A DNA stretch of 64,000 bases from Sphingomonas sp. SORGH_AS_0950 (GTDB lineage Bacteria > Pseudomonadota > Alphaproteobacteria > Sphingomonadales > Sphingomonadaceae), in the NCBI RefSeq assembly GCF_030818415.1, contig NZ_JAUTAE010000001.1, forward strand, positions 3,746,001 through 3,810,000, written 5' to 3'. A program made the translations under genes and the position numbers. Each line of letters begins with the position of its first letter. Position 1 is the first letter of the stretch. The notes under the pieces were generated by a model. That model was not told the DNA's origin and did not search any database. It saw only the letters and a list, made by a program, of their open reading frames with translations. Positions 17,851 through 25,107 of this stretch are shown one piece after another.

Positions 17851-18204
17851 ATGGCGACCACACTCCGCCCGCGGCCCGCCGCGCTGAACCTGACGCCCTC
17901 GGCCGAGGCGCGGATCGCCGACCTGATGGCGCGTGCGCCGGAGGGGGCGATCGGGGTCAAGCTGTCGACGCCGCGCCGGGGATGCTCGGGCCTGGCCTAT
18001 TCGGTGGATTACGTCACCGAGGCCAAGGCGTTCGACGAGAAGATCGATACGCCCGGCGGCACGCTGTTCGTCGATGGCGGATCGATCCTGTATCTGATCG
18101 GATCGACCATGGACTGGGTCGAGGATGATTTCACCGCCGGGTTCGTGTTCCAGAACCCGAACGCCAAGGGCGCATGCGGGTGCGGGGAGAGCTTTACGGT
18201 TTGA
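17851..18204 (+). CDS. sufA: A-type Fe-S carrier protein SufA
   Basis: This is an A-type (HesB/IscA) carrier that passes Fe-S clusters to target proteins. It is 117 aa. The three conserved cysteines are present: one in PRRGCSGLAY near residue 44 and two in ACGCGESF near the C-terminus. The ATG at 17851 follows the sufT stop by two bases. A longer ORF in this frame starts inside sufT but is a frame shadow. It closes the suf operon. Confidence 0.94.
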   Translation: MATTLRPRPAALNLTPSAEARIADLMARAPEGAIGVKLSTPRRGCSGLAYSVDYVTEAKAFDEKIDTPGGTLFVDGGSILYLIGSTMDWVEDDFTAGFVFQNPNAKGACGCGESFTV

Positions 18205-18223
18205 GGTGAGGGTTTCCCTTTAC

Positions 18224-18405
18224 CTTCGACTGCGCTCACGCTGAACGGGGGTTAGGCAGGGTGACCGTTCTCTAACCCGTTCCCCGGCGAAGGCCGGGGC
18301 CCAGTTGCGATGGCTTTTCAATGGCAGGGGGCATCTGCCTCCCACGCGGCGATATCCCGCCATCTCGGCCGGATAGAAACTGGACCCCGGCCTTCGCCGG
18401 GGAAC
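18224..18405. repeat. Repeat-bearing spacer downstream of the suf operon
   Basis: A single TTCGACTGCGCTCACGCTGA copy lies at 18226-18245. It is followed by an inverted pair of the CCGGCGAAGGCCGGGG family (about 18281-18312 and 18378-18404). The spacer lies between convergent sufA and the HAD hydrolase gene, where a hairpin could act as a transcription end. No gene is seen in 18205-18413. Confidence 0.7.
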
Positions 18406-18413
18406 AGGTGGGA

Positions 18414-19076
18414 TCAGACCCGGTGCTCCAGCTTCAAACTCGCCCCGTCCCATTCCACCGCCAGGTCGCGATAATCCGCCACCGTCGCATGGGGCGTATC
18501 CATCGCCCCGCGATGCGTCTCGGTAATCACCACCACCGTCATCCCCGCCGCCTCGGCCGCTGCGATCCCGGCCGGAGCATCCTCGAACGCCAGACAGTCC
18601 TGCGGCGCGATCCCCAGCTTCTTCGCGCCCAGCAGGAAGCCGTCGGGCGCGGGCTTGCTCCGCTCGGCATCCTCCGCCGTCACGAACACGCCCGGTAGCG
18701 GCAGCCCCGCCGCCTTCAGCCGCACCTCGGCCAGCCTTTTGGGTGCCGAGGTCACGATCGCCCAGCGATCCGGCGGCAGCACCGCCAGAAAGGCCGCCGC
18801 GCCTGCGATCGGTACGATGTCATCCAGGTCGAGCATCTCCGCCTCGGTCAGCGCATGCGCCTCCGCCACCGGATCGACGCCGGGCAGGTTGAGCCGCCGG
18901 ATCGTCTCGACCGACTGGACGCCGTGGATGGTCGGCAGGAACGCCGCGACGTCCAGCCCCTGCCGCGTCGCCCAGGCGCTCCAGGCGCGTTCGGCCGAGG
19001 CGATCGAACTCAGGATCGTCCCGTCCATGTCGAACAGGAAGCCGCCAAAGGCGCGGGTCGGCAGGGGTGTGGTCAT
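18414..19076 (-). CDS. HAD-superfamily phosphatase (subfamily IA, sugar-phosphatase-like)
   Basis: This is a cytoplasmic HAD phosphatase, probably acting on a small phosphorylated metabolite. It is 220 aa. Motif I FLFDMDGTI is at residues 13-21, motif II VTSAPKR near 107, and motif III SKPAPDGF with FEDAPAGIAAA further on. The helical cap between motifs I and II is of subfamily IA type. The family includes sugar phosphatases and beta-phosphoglucomutase-like enzymes; the substrate cannot be told. It stands alone, about ten bases downstream of the sodC stop on the same strand, so cotranscription is possible. Confidence 0.85.
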   Translation of the reverse strand: MTTPLPTRAFGGFLFDMDGTILSSIASAERAWSAWATRQGLDVAAFLPTIHGVQSVETIRRLNLPGVDPVAEAHALTEAEMLDLDDIVPIAGAAAFLAVLPPDRWAIVTSAPKRLAEVRLKAAGLPLPGVFVTAEDAERSKPAPDGFLLGAKKLGIAPQDCLAFEDAPAGIAAAEAAGMTVVVITETHRGAMDTPHATVADYRDLAVEWDGASLKLEHRV

Positions 19077-19086
19077 GGTCGGCGGA

Positions 19087-19623
19087 TCAATTCGCCTGGA
19101 ACACGCCGCAGGCGATGCGCCCGCCGCTATTGCCGCTGGGGTCGGTCTTCAGATCGTCGGCGGCGGCATGGATGACGATCGCTGAGCCGTCCGCGTCGAG
19201 CAGCCCGGCCATGGTCGCGCCCGGCAACACGATGCCCAGCGTGCCGCGTCCGTCATTGCCGACCGTCATGTTGGGCATGTCGCCCTCATGCGGGCCCTGC
19301 GGGTTCAGGCTGCCATGCTGGCGCTGGGTGGGGTTCCAGTGGCCACCCGCGCTGGTGAAGTCGGGCGCGTCGCAGCGGCCCACGGTATGGATATGGACCC
19401 CGTGCATCCCGGCTGGGACGTTCTCGGCATCGAGCGTGATCCGCAGACCCCCCGCCACCTCGGTCGCGGTCGCGCGGCCCGCCGCCACACCGGCCCCGGT
19501 CTGGAGCGAGGCGGTCGCGCTGGCACCGCCGGGCGTCGGGGCACCGGTTTCCACCTTGGCCTGGTCGCAACCGGCCAGGCCAAGGCCCAGCAGGGCGGCG
19601 GTCGTCAGCGCGAGATATTTCAT
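19087..19623 (-). CDS. sodC: Cu/Zn superoxide dismutase family lipoprotein
   Basis: This is a periplasmic Cu/Zn superoxide dismutase, probably lipid-anchored, that converts superoxide to peroxide and oxygen. It is 178 aa. A signal peptide ends in the lipobox LAGC at about residue 16-19. The copper ligands HGVHIH, then SAGGHWNP, the zinc loop, and the C-terminal GGRIACGVF with the disulfide cysteine are all present. I start it at 19623, which gives a proper signal peptide; the longer ORF from 19695 adds residues before it. It lies upstream of the HAD gene on the same strand. Confidence 0.9.
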   Translation of the reverse strand: MKYLALTTAALLGLGLAGCDQAKVETGAPTPGGASATASLQTGAGVAAGRATATEVAGGLRITLDAENVPAGMHGVHIHTVGRCDAPDFTSAGGHWNPTQRQHGSLNPQGPHEGDMPNMTVGNDGRGTLGIVLPGATMAGLLDADGSAIVIHAAADDLKTDPSGNSGGRIACGVFQAN

Positions 19624-19670
19624 GTCGGAGGCTCCCTGATCGAACGAAAAACGGATGTGCGCGCCGGTCC

Positions 19671-20222
19671 TTACCGGTCGATGTCGAGCCGCCAACGCAT
19701 CACGGGTTCATAGGATGCGCCGCCATGCCCCAGCTCGCTTTGATACAGGACCAGATGCTCCATCATGAAGGGCGCGCTGGCAAGCCCGGCATGCGCGGCG
19801 CGCCAGGCGCCGACCTCGGGCGTGGCCCCGGCGCTGCGCGGCATCCGGGCCAGCGTGATGTGCGGGCGATAGGCGCGGTGCTCGGGCGGCAGTCCGGCGC
19901 GGACACAGGCCTGGTCCACCTTGCGGTGCAGATGCGCCAGCGCGTCGTGCGGCGTCACATCGGCCCAGAGCGTGTCGGTGCGCTCGCGCTTCTCGAAGGC
20001 GCCGACGCCCGCGATCCTGACGACAGGCGCGGGCGCATGGACCTGGGCCAGCATCGCCGCGACATCCTCGGCCACCGGGCGATCGACCTCGCCGATGAAG
20101 CGCAAAGTCAGGTGGAGCTGGTCGTCGTCCTGCCACCGGGCATGGGGCACGCCGTCCATGGCGTCGGTCAGCAGGTCGCGAATGGCGCGGGGCGGGCGAA
20201 GGGCGACGAACAGGCGGAGCAT
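19671..20222 (-). CDS. thpR: RNA 2',3'-cyclic phosphodiesterase
   Basis: This is a 2H-family phosphoesterase that opens RNA 2',3'-cyclic phosphates. It is 183 aa. It begins RLFVALRPP and carries the two catalytic HxTx motifs, HLTL near residue 36 and HITL near 121, at normal spacing. It lies divergent to the Bax-inhibitor-family gene, with the sodC-HAD pair downstream on the same strand. Confidence 0.92.
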   Translation of the reverse strand: MLRLFVALRPPRAIRDLLTDAMDGVPHARWQDDDQLHLTLRFIGEVDRPVAEDVAAMLAQVHAPAPVVRIAGVGAFEKRERTDTLWADVTPHDALAHLHRKVDQACVRAGLPPEHRAYRPHITLARMPRSAGATPEVGAWRAAHAGLASAPFMMEHLVLYQSELGHGGASYEPVMRWRLDIDR

Positions 20223-20257
20223 GACAAAATGTTTCTATCGTACGCACGCATGAAACG

Positions 20258-20283
20258 GGAACCGCTTTGGCTTGAAAAGCGTC
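20258..20283 (+). promoter_or_regulatory. Candidate EcfG-type stress promoter of the Bax-inhibitor-family gene
   Basis: GGAAC (20258-20262) is followed after 17 bases by CGTC (20280-20283), one base off the EcfG consensus GGAAC-N16/17-CGTT known for alphaproteobacteria. It lies 62 bases before the start codon. Confidence 0.4.
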
Positions 20284-20344
20284 CCCGAGAGAGCGATATT
20301 TCCATCAACCGGCATATGGCCGGTCAAAGGAGCAATAGTTCACC

Positions 20345-21092
20345 ATGGCAAACTGGTCTGATCCACGGCCGAGCGCCGCGCCGTTCGGAACCACCGCCAC
20401 CACGGGCTCGACCGCCTATGACGCGGGTCTGCGTTCGTACATGCTGTCCGTTTACAACTACATGTCGTCGGGCGTGCTGCTGACGGGTATCGTCGCGCTG
20501 CTCTTCGCATGGGGCGGGGCGTGACAGCATGGCCGCGCAGGTCTTCCTCAATGGCGGCGCGCTGCGCTACGTCATCATGTTCGCGCCGCTGGGCTTCGTC
20601 TTCGCGCTGAGCATGGGCCAGACGCGGATGAAGACCTCGACGATGCAGCTGCTCTTCTGGGCGTTCGCGGTCGTCATGGGCCTGTCGCTGTCGACCATCT
20701 TCCTGGTCTATAGCGGTTCGTCGATCGCGGGCGCGTTCTTCGCCACCGCGGCGGGTTTCGCGGCGCTCAGCCTCTATGGCTACACCACGAAGCGCGACCT
20801 GTCGGCGTTCGGCACCTTCCTGATCATCGGTCTGGTCGGCCTGATCGTCGCGAGCGTGATCAACATCTTCCTGCAGTCGGGCACGATGGGCCTGGTCATC
20901 AGCTTCGTCGGCGTCCTGCTGTTCGCGGGCCTGACCGCCTATGACACGCAGCGCACCAAGTCGCTCTATTATGAGGTGCGCGGCACGTCGATGCAGGACC
21001 GCGTGGTCATCATGTCGGCGCTGAGCCTCTATCTCGACTTCATCAACATGTTCATGTTCATCCTGCGTCTGACCGGTTCGAGCCGCGACTGA
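20345..21092 (+). pseudogene. Bax-inhibitor-1/YccA family membrane protein, split by a one-base frameshift
   Basis: This is a polytopic inner-membrane protein of the Bax inhibitor-1 (YccA/YbhL) family, probably seven transmembrane helices. The ATG at 20345 has a good ribosome site (AAAGGAGC) and encodes the usual family N-terminus MANWSDPRPSAAPFG and first helix, then stops at 20522-20524. The rest continues in the next frame from codon AGC at 20526 to 21092 with five or six more helices. Removing one base near 20522 joins the two parts as WGGADSMAAQVF. It may be a true mutation, a sequencing error, or restart at the ATG at 20529. Confidence 0.85.
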
Positions 21093-21119
21093 CGCCTGGA
21101 AACAGGGCAAGTCCCATGG

Positions 21120-21149
21120 GGCCCGGCGGATCGTCCGCCGGGCCTTTTT
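21120..21149 (+). terminator. Rho-independent terminator after the Bax-inhibitor-family gene
   Basis: An 11-bp perfect stem GGCCCGGCGGA/TCCGCCGGGCC with a TCG loop is followed by five T. Confidence 0.92.
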
Positions 21150-21166
21150 CGTGAAAGGATGACGGC

Positions 21167-21946
21167 ATGCGCCTGTCGATCGAAGTGTCGCTCGACTATA
21201 CCGTGACCGACCCCGCCGACATCCTGTTGCAGGTCGAGGCGGCGGCGATGCCCGACCAGCGGCTGGAGCATCAGGCGCTGACCATCTGGTCCGACCATGG
21301 CATGACGGCGGTGCCCGGCGATGACGGGATCGGCCAGCGTTGCTGGGTCCGGGTCGATCATGCGCTGCGTGCGCGCTATGAAGCGGTGGTGGCGGTCGAG
21401 CGGCCGGTGGTGCCGCTCAATGCCCTGCCCGCGACGCCCGCGCGGGCGCTGGGCGGTCCTCTGATCCCCTATCTGCTGCCCAGCCGTTATTGCGAATCCG
21501 ACAAGCTGGAGGGGTTCGTGCGGCAACGCTTCGCCGGGCTGTCGGGCGGTGCGATGGCGGCGGCGCTGGCCGAATGGGTGGCGACGCGGATGACCTATCG
21601 CTCGGGCAGTTCGCAGGGGGTGACGACCGCGCTCGACACCTTTGCGTCGCGGACCGGCGTATGTCGCGACTATGCCCATCTGCTGGTCGCGCTGGCCCGT
21701 GCGGCGGAGATCCCGGCGCGCTGCGTCTCGGCCTATGCGCCGGGCGTCGATCCGCCCGATTTCCATGCGGTCGCCGAATTGTGGCTGGGCGATGCGTGGC
21801 ATCTGGTCGATGCGACCGGCATGGCGCACGCGGATGAGATCGTCCGAGTCTGTGTGGGGCGCGACGCGACCGATATCGCCTTCATGACCGTGTTCGGCGA
21901 AGCCTGGCTTTGCGATCAACAGGTTAAGGTGCGCCGTCTGGACTGA
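21167..21946 (+). CDS. Transglutaminase-like family protein
   Basis: This is a cytoplasmic transglutaminase/cysteine-protease-fold protein of 259 aa. The catalytic triad is visible: Cys in RTGVCRDYAHL near residue 162, His in DFHAVAELWL near 200, and Asp in HLVDATGMA near 215. An N-terminal beta-sheet domain of about 90 aa precedes the core, as in many bacterial members. No signal peptide is seen. The substrate is unknown. It follows a terminator, so it has its own promoter, and precedes a small acidic gene that has a separate stress-type promoter. Confidence 0.85.
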   Translation: MRLSIEVSLDYTVTDPADILLQVEAAAMPDQRLEHQALTIWSDHGMTAVPGDDGIGQRCWVRVDHALRARYEAVVAVERPVVPLNALPATPARALGGPLIPYLLPSRYCESDKLEGFVRQRFAGLSGGAMAAALAEWVATRMTYRSGSSQGVTTALDTFASRTGVCRDYAHLLVALARAAEIPARCVSAYAPGVDPPDFHAVAELWLGDAWHLVDATGMAHADEIVRVCVGRDATDIAFMTVFGEAWLCDQQVKVRRLD

Positions 21947-21955
21947 GCGCGGGCA

Positions 21956-21980
21956 GGAACGCTGTGCGTCATGGCTCGTT
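21956..21980 (+). promoter_or_regulatory. Candidate EcfG-type general stress promoter
   Basis: GGAAC (21956-21960), 16 bases, then CGTT (21977-21980). This is a full match to the alphaproteobacterial EcfG consensus. It lies 30 bases before the start of a small acidic protein gene. Confidence 0.6.
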
Positions 21981-22009
21981 GATCCTGTCCAATCAGATGG
22001 GGAATTGCC

Positions 22010-22285
22010 ATGAACGACAGCATCGACGATCGCGCGCTCGACAGCGTTTCCGTCGCGCCGGGCGGCGACAAGGCCGAGCAGGGCAACCGTCCGCGCCCGC
22101 CCGAGCAGGATGCGGGACAGGACCCCGACATCACCGGGAATCTGGCCAAGAACCCCGAGGATGTCGACGCCCAGCTTGACGAGAGCCTCGACGAATCGAT
22201 GGATGCCAGCGATCCGCCCTCCAACACCCAGCCCGGCCGTGACGGCCCGGCGGAGTCGTCGGGCTACACCGAAGAGGATCGCTGA
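22010..22285 (+). CDS. Small acidic hydrophilic protein, probably stress-induced
   Basis: A 91-aa protein of no assigned family. It is highly acidic and polar, rich in Asp, Glu, Gln, Ser and Pro, and lacks hydrophobic segments, so it is probably disordered and cytoplasmic. It starts MNDSIDDRALDSVSVAPGGD. GGGG upstream serves as ribosome site. The perfect EcfG-type promoter just upstream points to general-stress control. Small hydrophilic proteins of this sort are common in sphingomonads. Function is unknown. Confidence 0.75.
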   Translation: MNDSIDDRALDSVSVAPGGDKAEQGNRPRPPEQDAGQDPDITGNLAKNPEDVDAQLDESLDESMDASDPPSNTQPGRDGPAESSGYTEEDR

Positions 22286-22581
22286 GGCGGTTCTGCAGTA
22301 AAGCCATGTCGGGGGCAACCGCGTCCCCGGCATCGCGCCCGTTGGTCGGGTAAGAAGCCCGCCGACCCTATGGCCGCGTGCGAAACGCATATCCGCCGCG
22401 ACGGGCCTAAAACATCCCCGACATGCCTATTCGGAAAAATTCCGAACGTCATCCTGCACTTCGTCGCAATCAATGTTGCGGCGCGGCGAATTTCGTGATG
22501 CTCTGTGCCCGGTCGTTCAGCGTTGCGTTAACCTAATGCGCGCATGATGATCGGGTTAGTTTCGATGGGCGGGGTGAGCAC
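22286..22581. other. Intergenic region with a 17-bp palindrome
   Basis: No ORF or clear RNA gene was found in this 296-base gap. It contains a perfect inverted repeat TTCGGAA-AAA-TTCCGAA at 22430-22446 and a GGTCGGG/CCCGCCGACC stem-like stretch near 22342-22366. The first may be an operator for the following gene; neither has a T tract. Confidence 0.4.
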
Positions 22582-23139
22582 ATGGGATCGAAGAACAGAC
22601 CGGCCGAAGGCGCGATGACATTGGCCGAGATGAAGGAATTTGCAGGTTTCGCGGCGGCGACCCAGCGTTATATCCGCCGCTCGCTCGACATCGGGCTGGA
22701 CCGCGAGGATGCGATGGCGCGCTGGTCGCGCGACGTGGTTGAGGCGGCGAGCATCCGGGCGCAGGCGCGGCTGTATCGCAATCTCCCCGAGATCCGGCAC
22801 CATATCCCCGTCGACAGCGGACTGGAGTCGCTCGAACCCTTCATGGCGCCGTTCGTGACGATCGCCGCCTTCGATCTGGGGCAGGGGCGGCTGACCAGCT
22901 TCTCGGCTTTCCGCTTCCTGTACGAGCGGCTGGTCGGGGCCGAGGTCCGGCCCTGGCTGCCCGCGGTCTTCTGCTCGGCGGCGGCGCTGCCGCATCTTCA
23001 TCCCGAACTGCGGCGGCAACTGCTCCAGTCGATCAGCGAGGCGGCGGCGACCGCTTCGGGCTGGTCCAGTCGCCAGCCCGCCTTCTTCCCGCATTGGGTG
23101 GAGAAGGTCGACACCAACGGCACGTCGCTGGCCAACTGA
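22582..23139 (+). CDS. Conserved hypothetical protein, 185 aa
   Basis: I do not recognise the family. It is a soluble protein with several predicted amphipathic helices and no signal peptide. The N-terminus is MGSKNRPAEGAMTLAEMKEF; residues 15-60 look helical and charged (YIRRSLDIGLDREDAMARWS), and a later stretch is more hydrophobic (LPAVFCSAAALPHLHPELRR). In-frame ATG at 22615 is an alternative start. It is alone between a long spacer and a convergent gene. Codon use fits the host. Confidence 0.7.
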   Translation: MGSKNRPAEGAMTLAEMKEFAGFAAATQRYIRRSLDIGLDREDAMARWSRDVVEAASIRAQARLYRNLPEIRHHIPVDSGLESLEPFMAPFVTIAAFDLGQGRLTSFSAFRFLYERLVGAEVRPWLPAVFCSAAALPHLHPELRRQLLQSISEAAATASGWSSRQPAFFPHWVEKVDTNGTSLAN

Positions 23140-23173
23140 ACCATGGCGGTGGCGGAGCGAGGGCTCCGTCACC

Positions 23174-23905
23174 CTATCGACAGGCGCGCCAGCCCATCGG
23201 GCCGCGATAGGCCTGGTCCAGATGGAAATGGTCAGCATGGGCGGCATTGTAATCGGGTGACAGGGTCGTGGCGAACAGCCGACAGGCATCGTCGCGCACG
23301 CGGTGCAGGAACCGCCCGGCCGGGCCGTCGTCCTTCCAGTCGCGCGCGACGCTGATCCGCCGCCCGTCGCTCAGGCGAAAGCCCGCCACGTCGATCGCAT
23401 TGGCGCTGGCATGCTCGCTCCAGTCGCTGGACGAACGGCCGCTGATCCGGCGGCAATTATAGCTGCCCAGATGATCGATCGCGACGACCTGTGCGCCCAA
23501 AAGGTCGCGCGCGGCGGGCTGGACGCTGTCCCATTCCCATAGCGCGAGCGACGCCGCCACCGGGCAGGATAGGCCCAGCGAGGCGGGGCGATAGCCGATC
23601 GTCCGCGCGCCGCCGCCAGTGAAACGCACGACATCGTCATAGCCGCATTGCGGCCCGTCGCGGCGGTCGGGAAGACGATTATGCCGAATCCCCGCCCGCT
23701 CCAGCAGTGCGAGGCATTGCGCGTGATCCTGGGTGAGCGCCGTCAGCTTGCGCCCGGTGAACAGCCCGACCGGCTGCCCCAGGTCGAGCGGCGCCCAGGG
23801 CATGTCCTGAGGATGGCGCCGCGCCATGCTCCAGAGCAACAGGCCCAGCATCGCCGCTCCCGCCAGCGCGACCACCAGGGTCGTCCAGCGGCGGAGCGCG
23901 CGCAT
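23174..23905 (-). CDS. Extensin-like C-terminal domain protein
   Basis: A membrane-anchored or exported protein with the bacterial extensin-like (ExtensinC) domain. It is 243 aa. An N-terminal hydrophobic segment (TTLVVALAGAAMLGLLLWSM) is followed by a periplasmic domain with CLALLERAGI, the middle IDHLGSYNCR, SEHASANAIDVAGFRLSDGR and the C-terminal NAAHADHFHLDQ. The two His/Asp clusters resemble a D,D-peptidase/lysozyme-like metal site, which suggests a cell-wall role, but this is inference. It overlaps the upstream NUDIX gene by one base and is cotranscribed with it. Confidence 0.85.
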   Translation of the reverse strand: MRALRRWTTLVVALAGAAMLGLLLWSMARRHPQDMPWAPLDLGQPVGLFTGRKLTALTQDHAQCLALLERAGIRHNRLPDRRDGPQCGYDDVVRFTGGGARTIGYRPASLGLSCPVAASLALWEWDSVQPAARDLLGAQVVAIDHLGSYNCRRISGRSSSDWSEHASANAIDVAGFRLSDGRRISVARDWKDDGPAGRFLHRVRDDACRLFATTLSPDYNAAHADHFHLDQAYRGPMGWRACR

Positions 23906-24687
23906 CAGCCGCGTCGGGCCTGGGCCGCCGGCTCGGCGGTGATCGGAAAGCCCAGATCGTCGGGAATGCAGATGCTGGGCACGCCGTCACGCTCCGCCAG
24001 GAAGGGGATGATCCGCCGGACCGGCCATGCACGGGCATCGGCGACTGCAGAGGGGAAATCCCGATAGAGCGCCAATCGTTCCAGCGTCCGGCGGGTCGGA
24101 TAGATGATCCGTATCTCGTCCCGATCGGCGCGGGCCAGCGCCTCGGCGGCCGGCAGCCATTCGGCGCGGACGGTCTCGCTGCCGTCGATCCGGGGCGTGG
24201 ACCGGCTCCGGTCGATCGCGGCGAGATAGAAGCGCGCATCGAACCGCCGGACCGGGACATGCTCGGGGCACCAGCGGGCAAATGGCGTCAGCGCCTCGGG
24301 CACCAGCGTCGATCCGGTTTCGGTCAATAGCGTGGCGAGGCTTTCGCCCCGTCGCACCCCGTCGCGCAGCCTTTCCTGTCGGGCGTCGTCAGGCGTCGGG
24401 GCGATGCCGACCACCAGCCCGACCTCCTCGATCGTCTCGCGAATGGCGGCGATCCGCGCGGCACTGCCCTCCGGATCGGCATCGGCGGCGTCGATCATTG
24501 CCCGGTCGCCCGGATCGACCCGCCCACCGGGAAACACCATGGCGCCACCCAGAAAGGCCAGCGCCGCCCCGCGCTCGATCATCAGGATTTCGGGCGGGTC
24601 GCCCGCCTCCGCGCCCTCGCGCATCAGGATCAGCGTGGCGGCGGGGATGGCGTCGGAAGGGGCAGGGGGGATCGCGTCTGGGGTCAT
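23905..24687 (-). CDS. NUDIX hydrolase
   Basis: A NUDIX-family pyrophosphohydrolase of 260 aa. The NUDIX box is present but has a longer than usual insert: GGRVDPGD near residue 53-60, then AAIRETIEEVGLV near 80-92 with the REtxEE core. This layout resembles the NUDT19-like group, which acts on CoA-type substrates, but the substrate here is unknown. Its stop overlaps the start of the extensin-like gene. Confidence 0.87.
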   Translation of the reverse strand: MTPDAIPPAPSDAIPAATLILMREGAEAGDPPEILMIERGAALAFLGGAMVFPGGRVDPGDRAMIDAADADPEGSAARIAAIRETIEEVGLVVGIAPTPDDARQERLRDGVRRGESLATLLTETGSTLVPEALTPFARWCPEHVPVRRFDARFYLAAIDRSRSTPRIDGSETVRAEWLPAAEALARADRDEIRIIYPTRRTLERLALYRDFPSAVADARAWPVRRIIPFLAERDGVPSICIPDDLGFPITAEPAAQARRG

Positions 24688-24784
24688 CGCCCGATCAACG
24701 CGTCACGACGGCGAACGGCAAGGCGATGCGAAGAAAGTCCGGGCGGACCGCCATGCTGTTGCGATGTGGGAATAAAAGGCGGGG

Positions 24785-24860
24785 TGGTGGAGCTGAGGGG
24801 AATCGAACCCCTGACCTCTGCAGTGCGATTGCAGCGCTCTCCCATCTGAGCTACAGCCCC
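24785..24860 (-). tRNA. tRNA-Ala (CGC anticodon)
   Basis: On the minus strand the sequence folds as a full cloverleaf. The acceptor GGGGCTG pairs with CAGCTCC and includes the G3:U70 pair that identifies tRNA-Ala. The anticodon stem CTGCA/TGCAG encloses a loop with CGC, reading GCG codons. CCA is encoded at the end (24785-24787). Confidence 0.97.
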
Positions 24861-24891
24861 GCCCCGTGCCCGACTATCGTCGGGAGCGACG

Positions 24892-24920
24892 CCATTAGCC
24901 GGTCATCGGGGGCGACGCAA
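24892..24920 (-). promoter_or_regulatory. Candidate promoter of tRNA-Ala
   Basis: On the minus strand TTGCGT (24915-24920), 17 bases, then TAATGG (24892-24897), about 30 bases before the tRNA. Confidence 0.45.
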
Positions 24921-25007
24921 CACCGCTTTGCGCGATACGGGCAAAAAAATTCGCGCGCCTCCGGTCCTTCGCCTCGGGCATCCCGTCGCGCGTGGCATGG
25001 CGGCAAC

Positions 25008-25033
25008 GGAACCATGTCTTGATCTGCCTCATT
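25008..25033 (+). promoter_or_regulatory. Candidate EcfG-type promoter of the DUF2171 protein gene
   Basis: GGAAC (25008-25012), 17 bases, then CATT (25030-25033), one base off GGAAC-N16/17-CGTT. It lies about 75 bases before the ATG. Confidence 0.4.
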
Positions 25034-25107
25034 GAAACACCCGGAAGGCACGACCCGCCGATCGAGTGGCGTCGGCCCCCGCAGGACCGAATTTCAGGAG
25101 GGTTTGA

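Noticed and set aside
24688..24784. Terminator between tRNA-Ala and the NUDIX gene
   Set aside because: Only a four-base stem (GTCC-GCCC-GGAC) with a broken T run; too weak to call.
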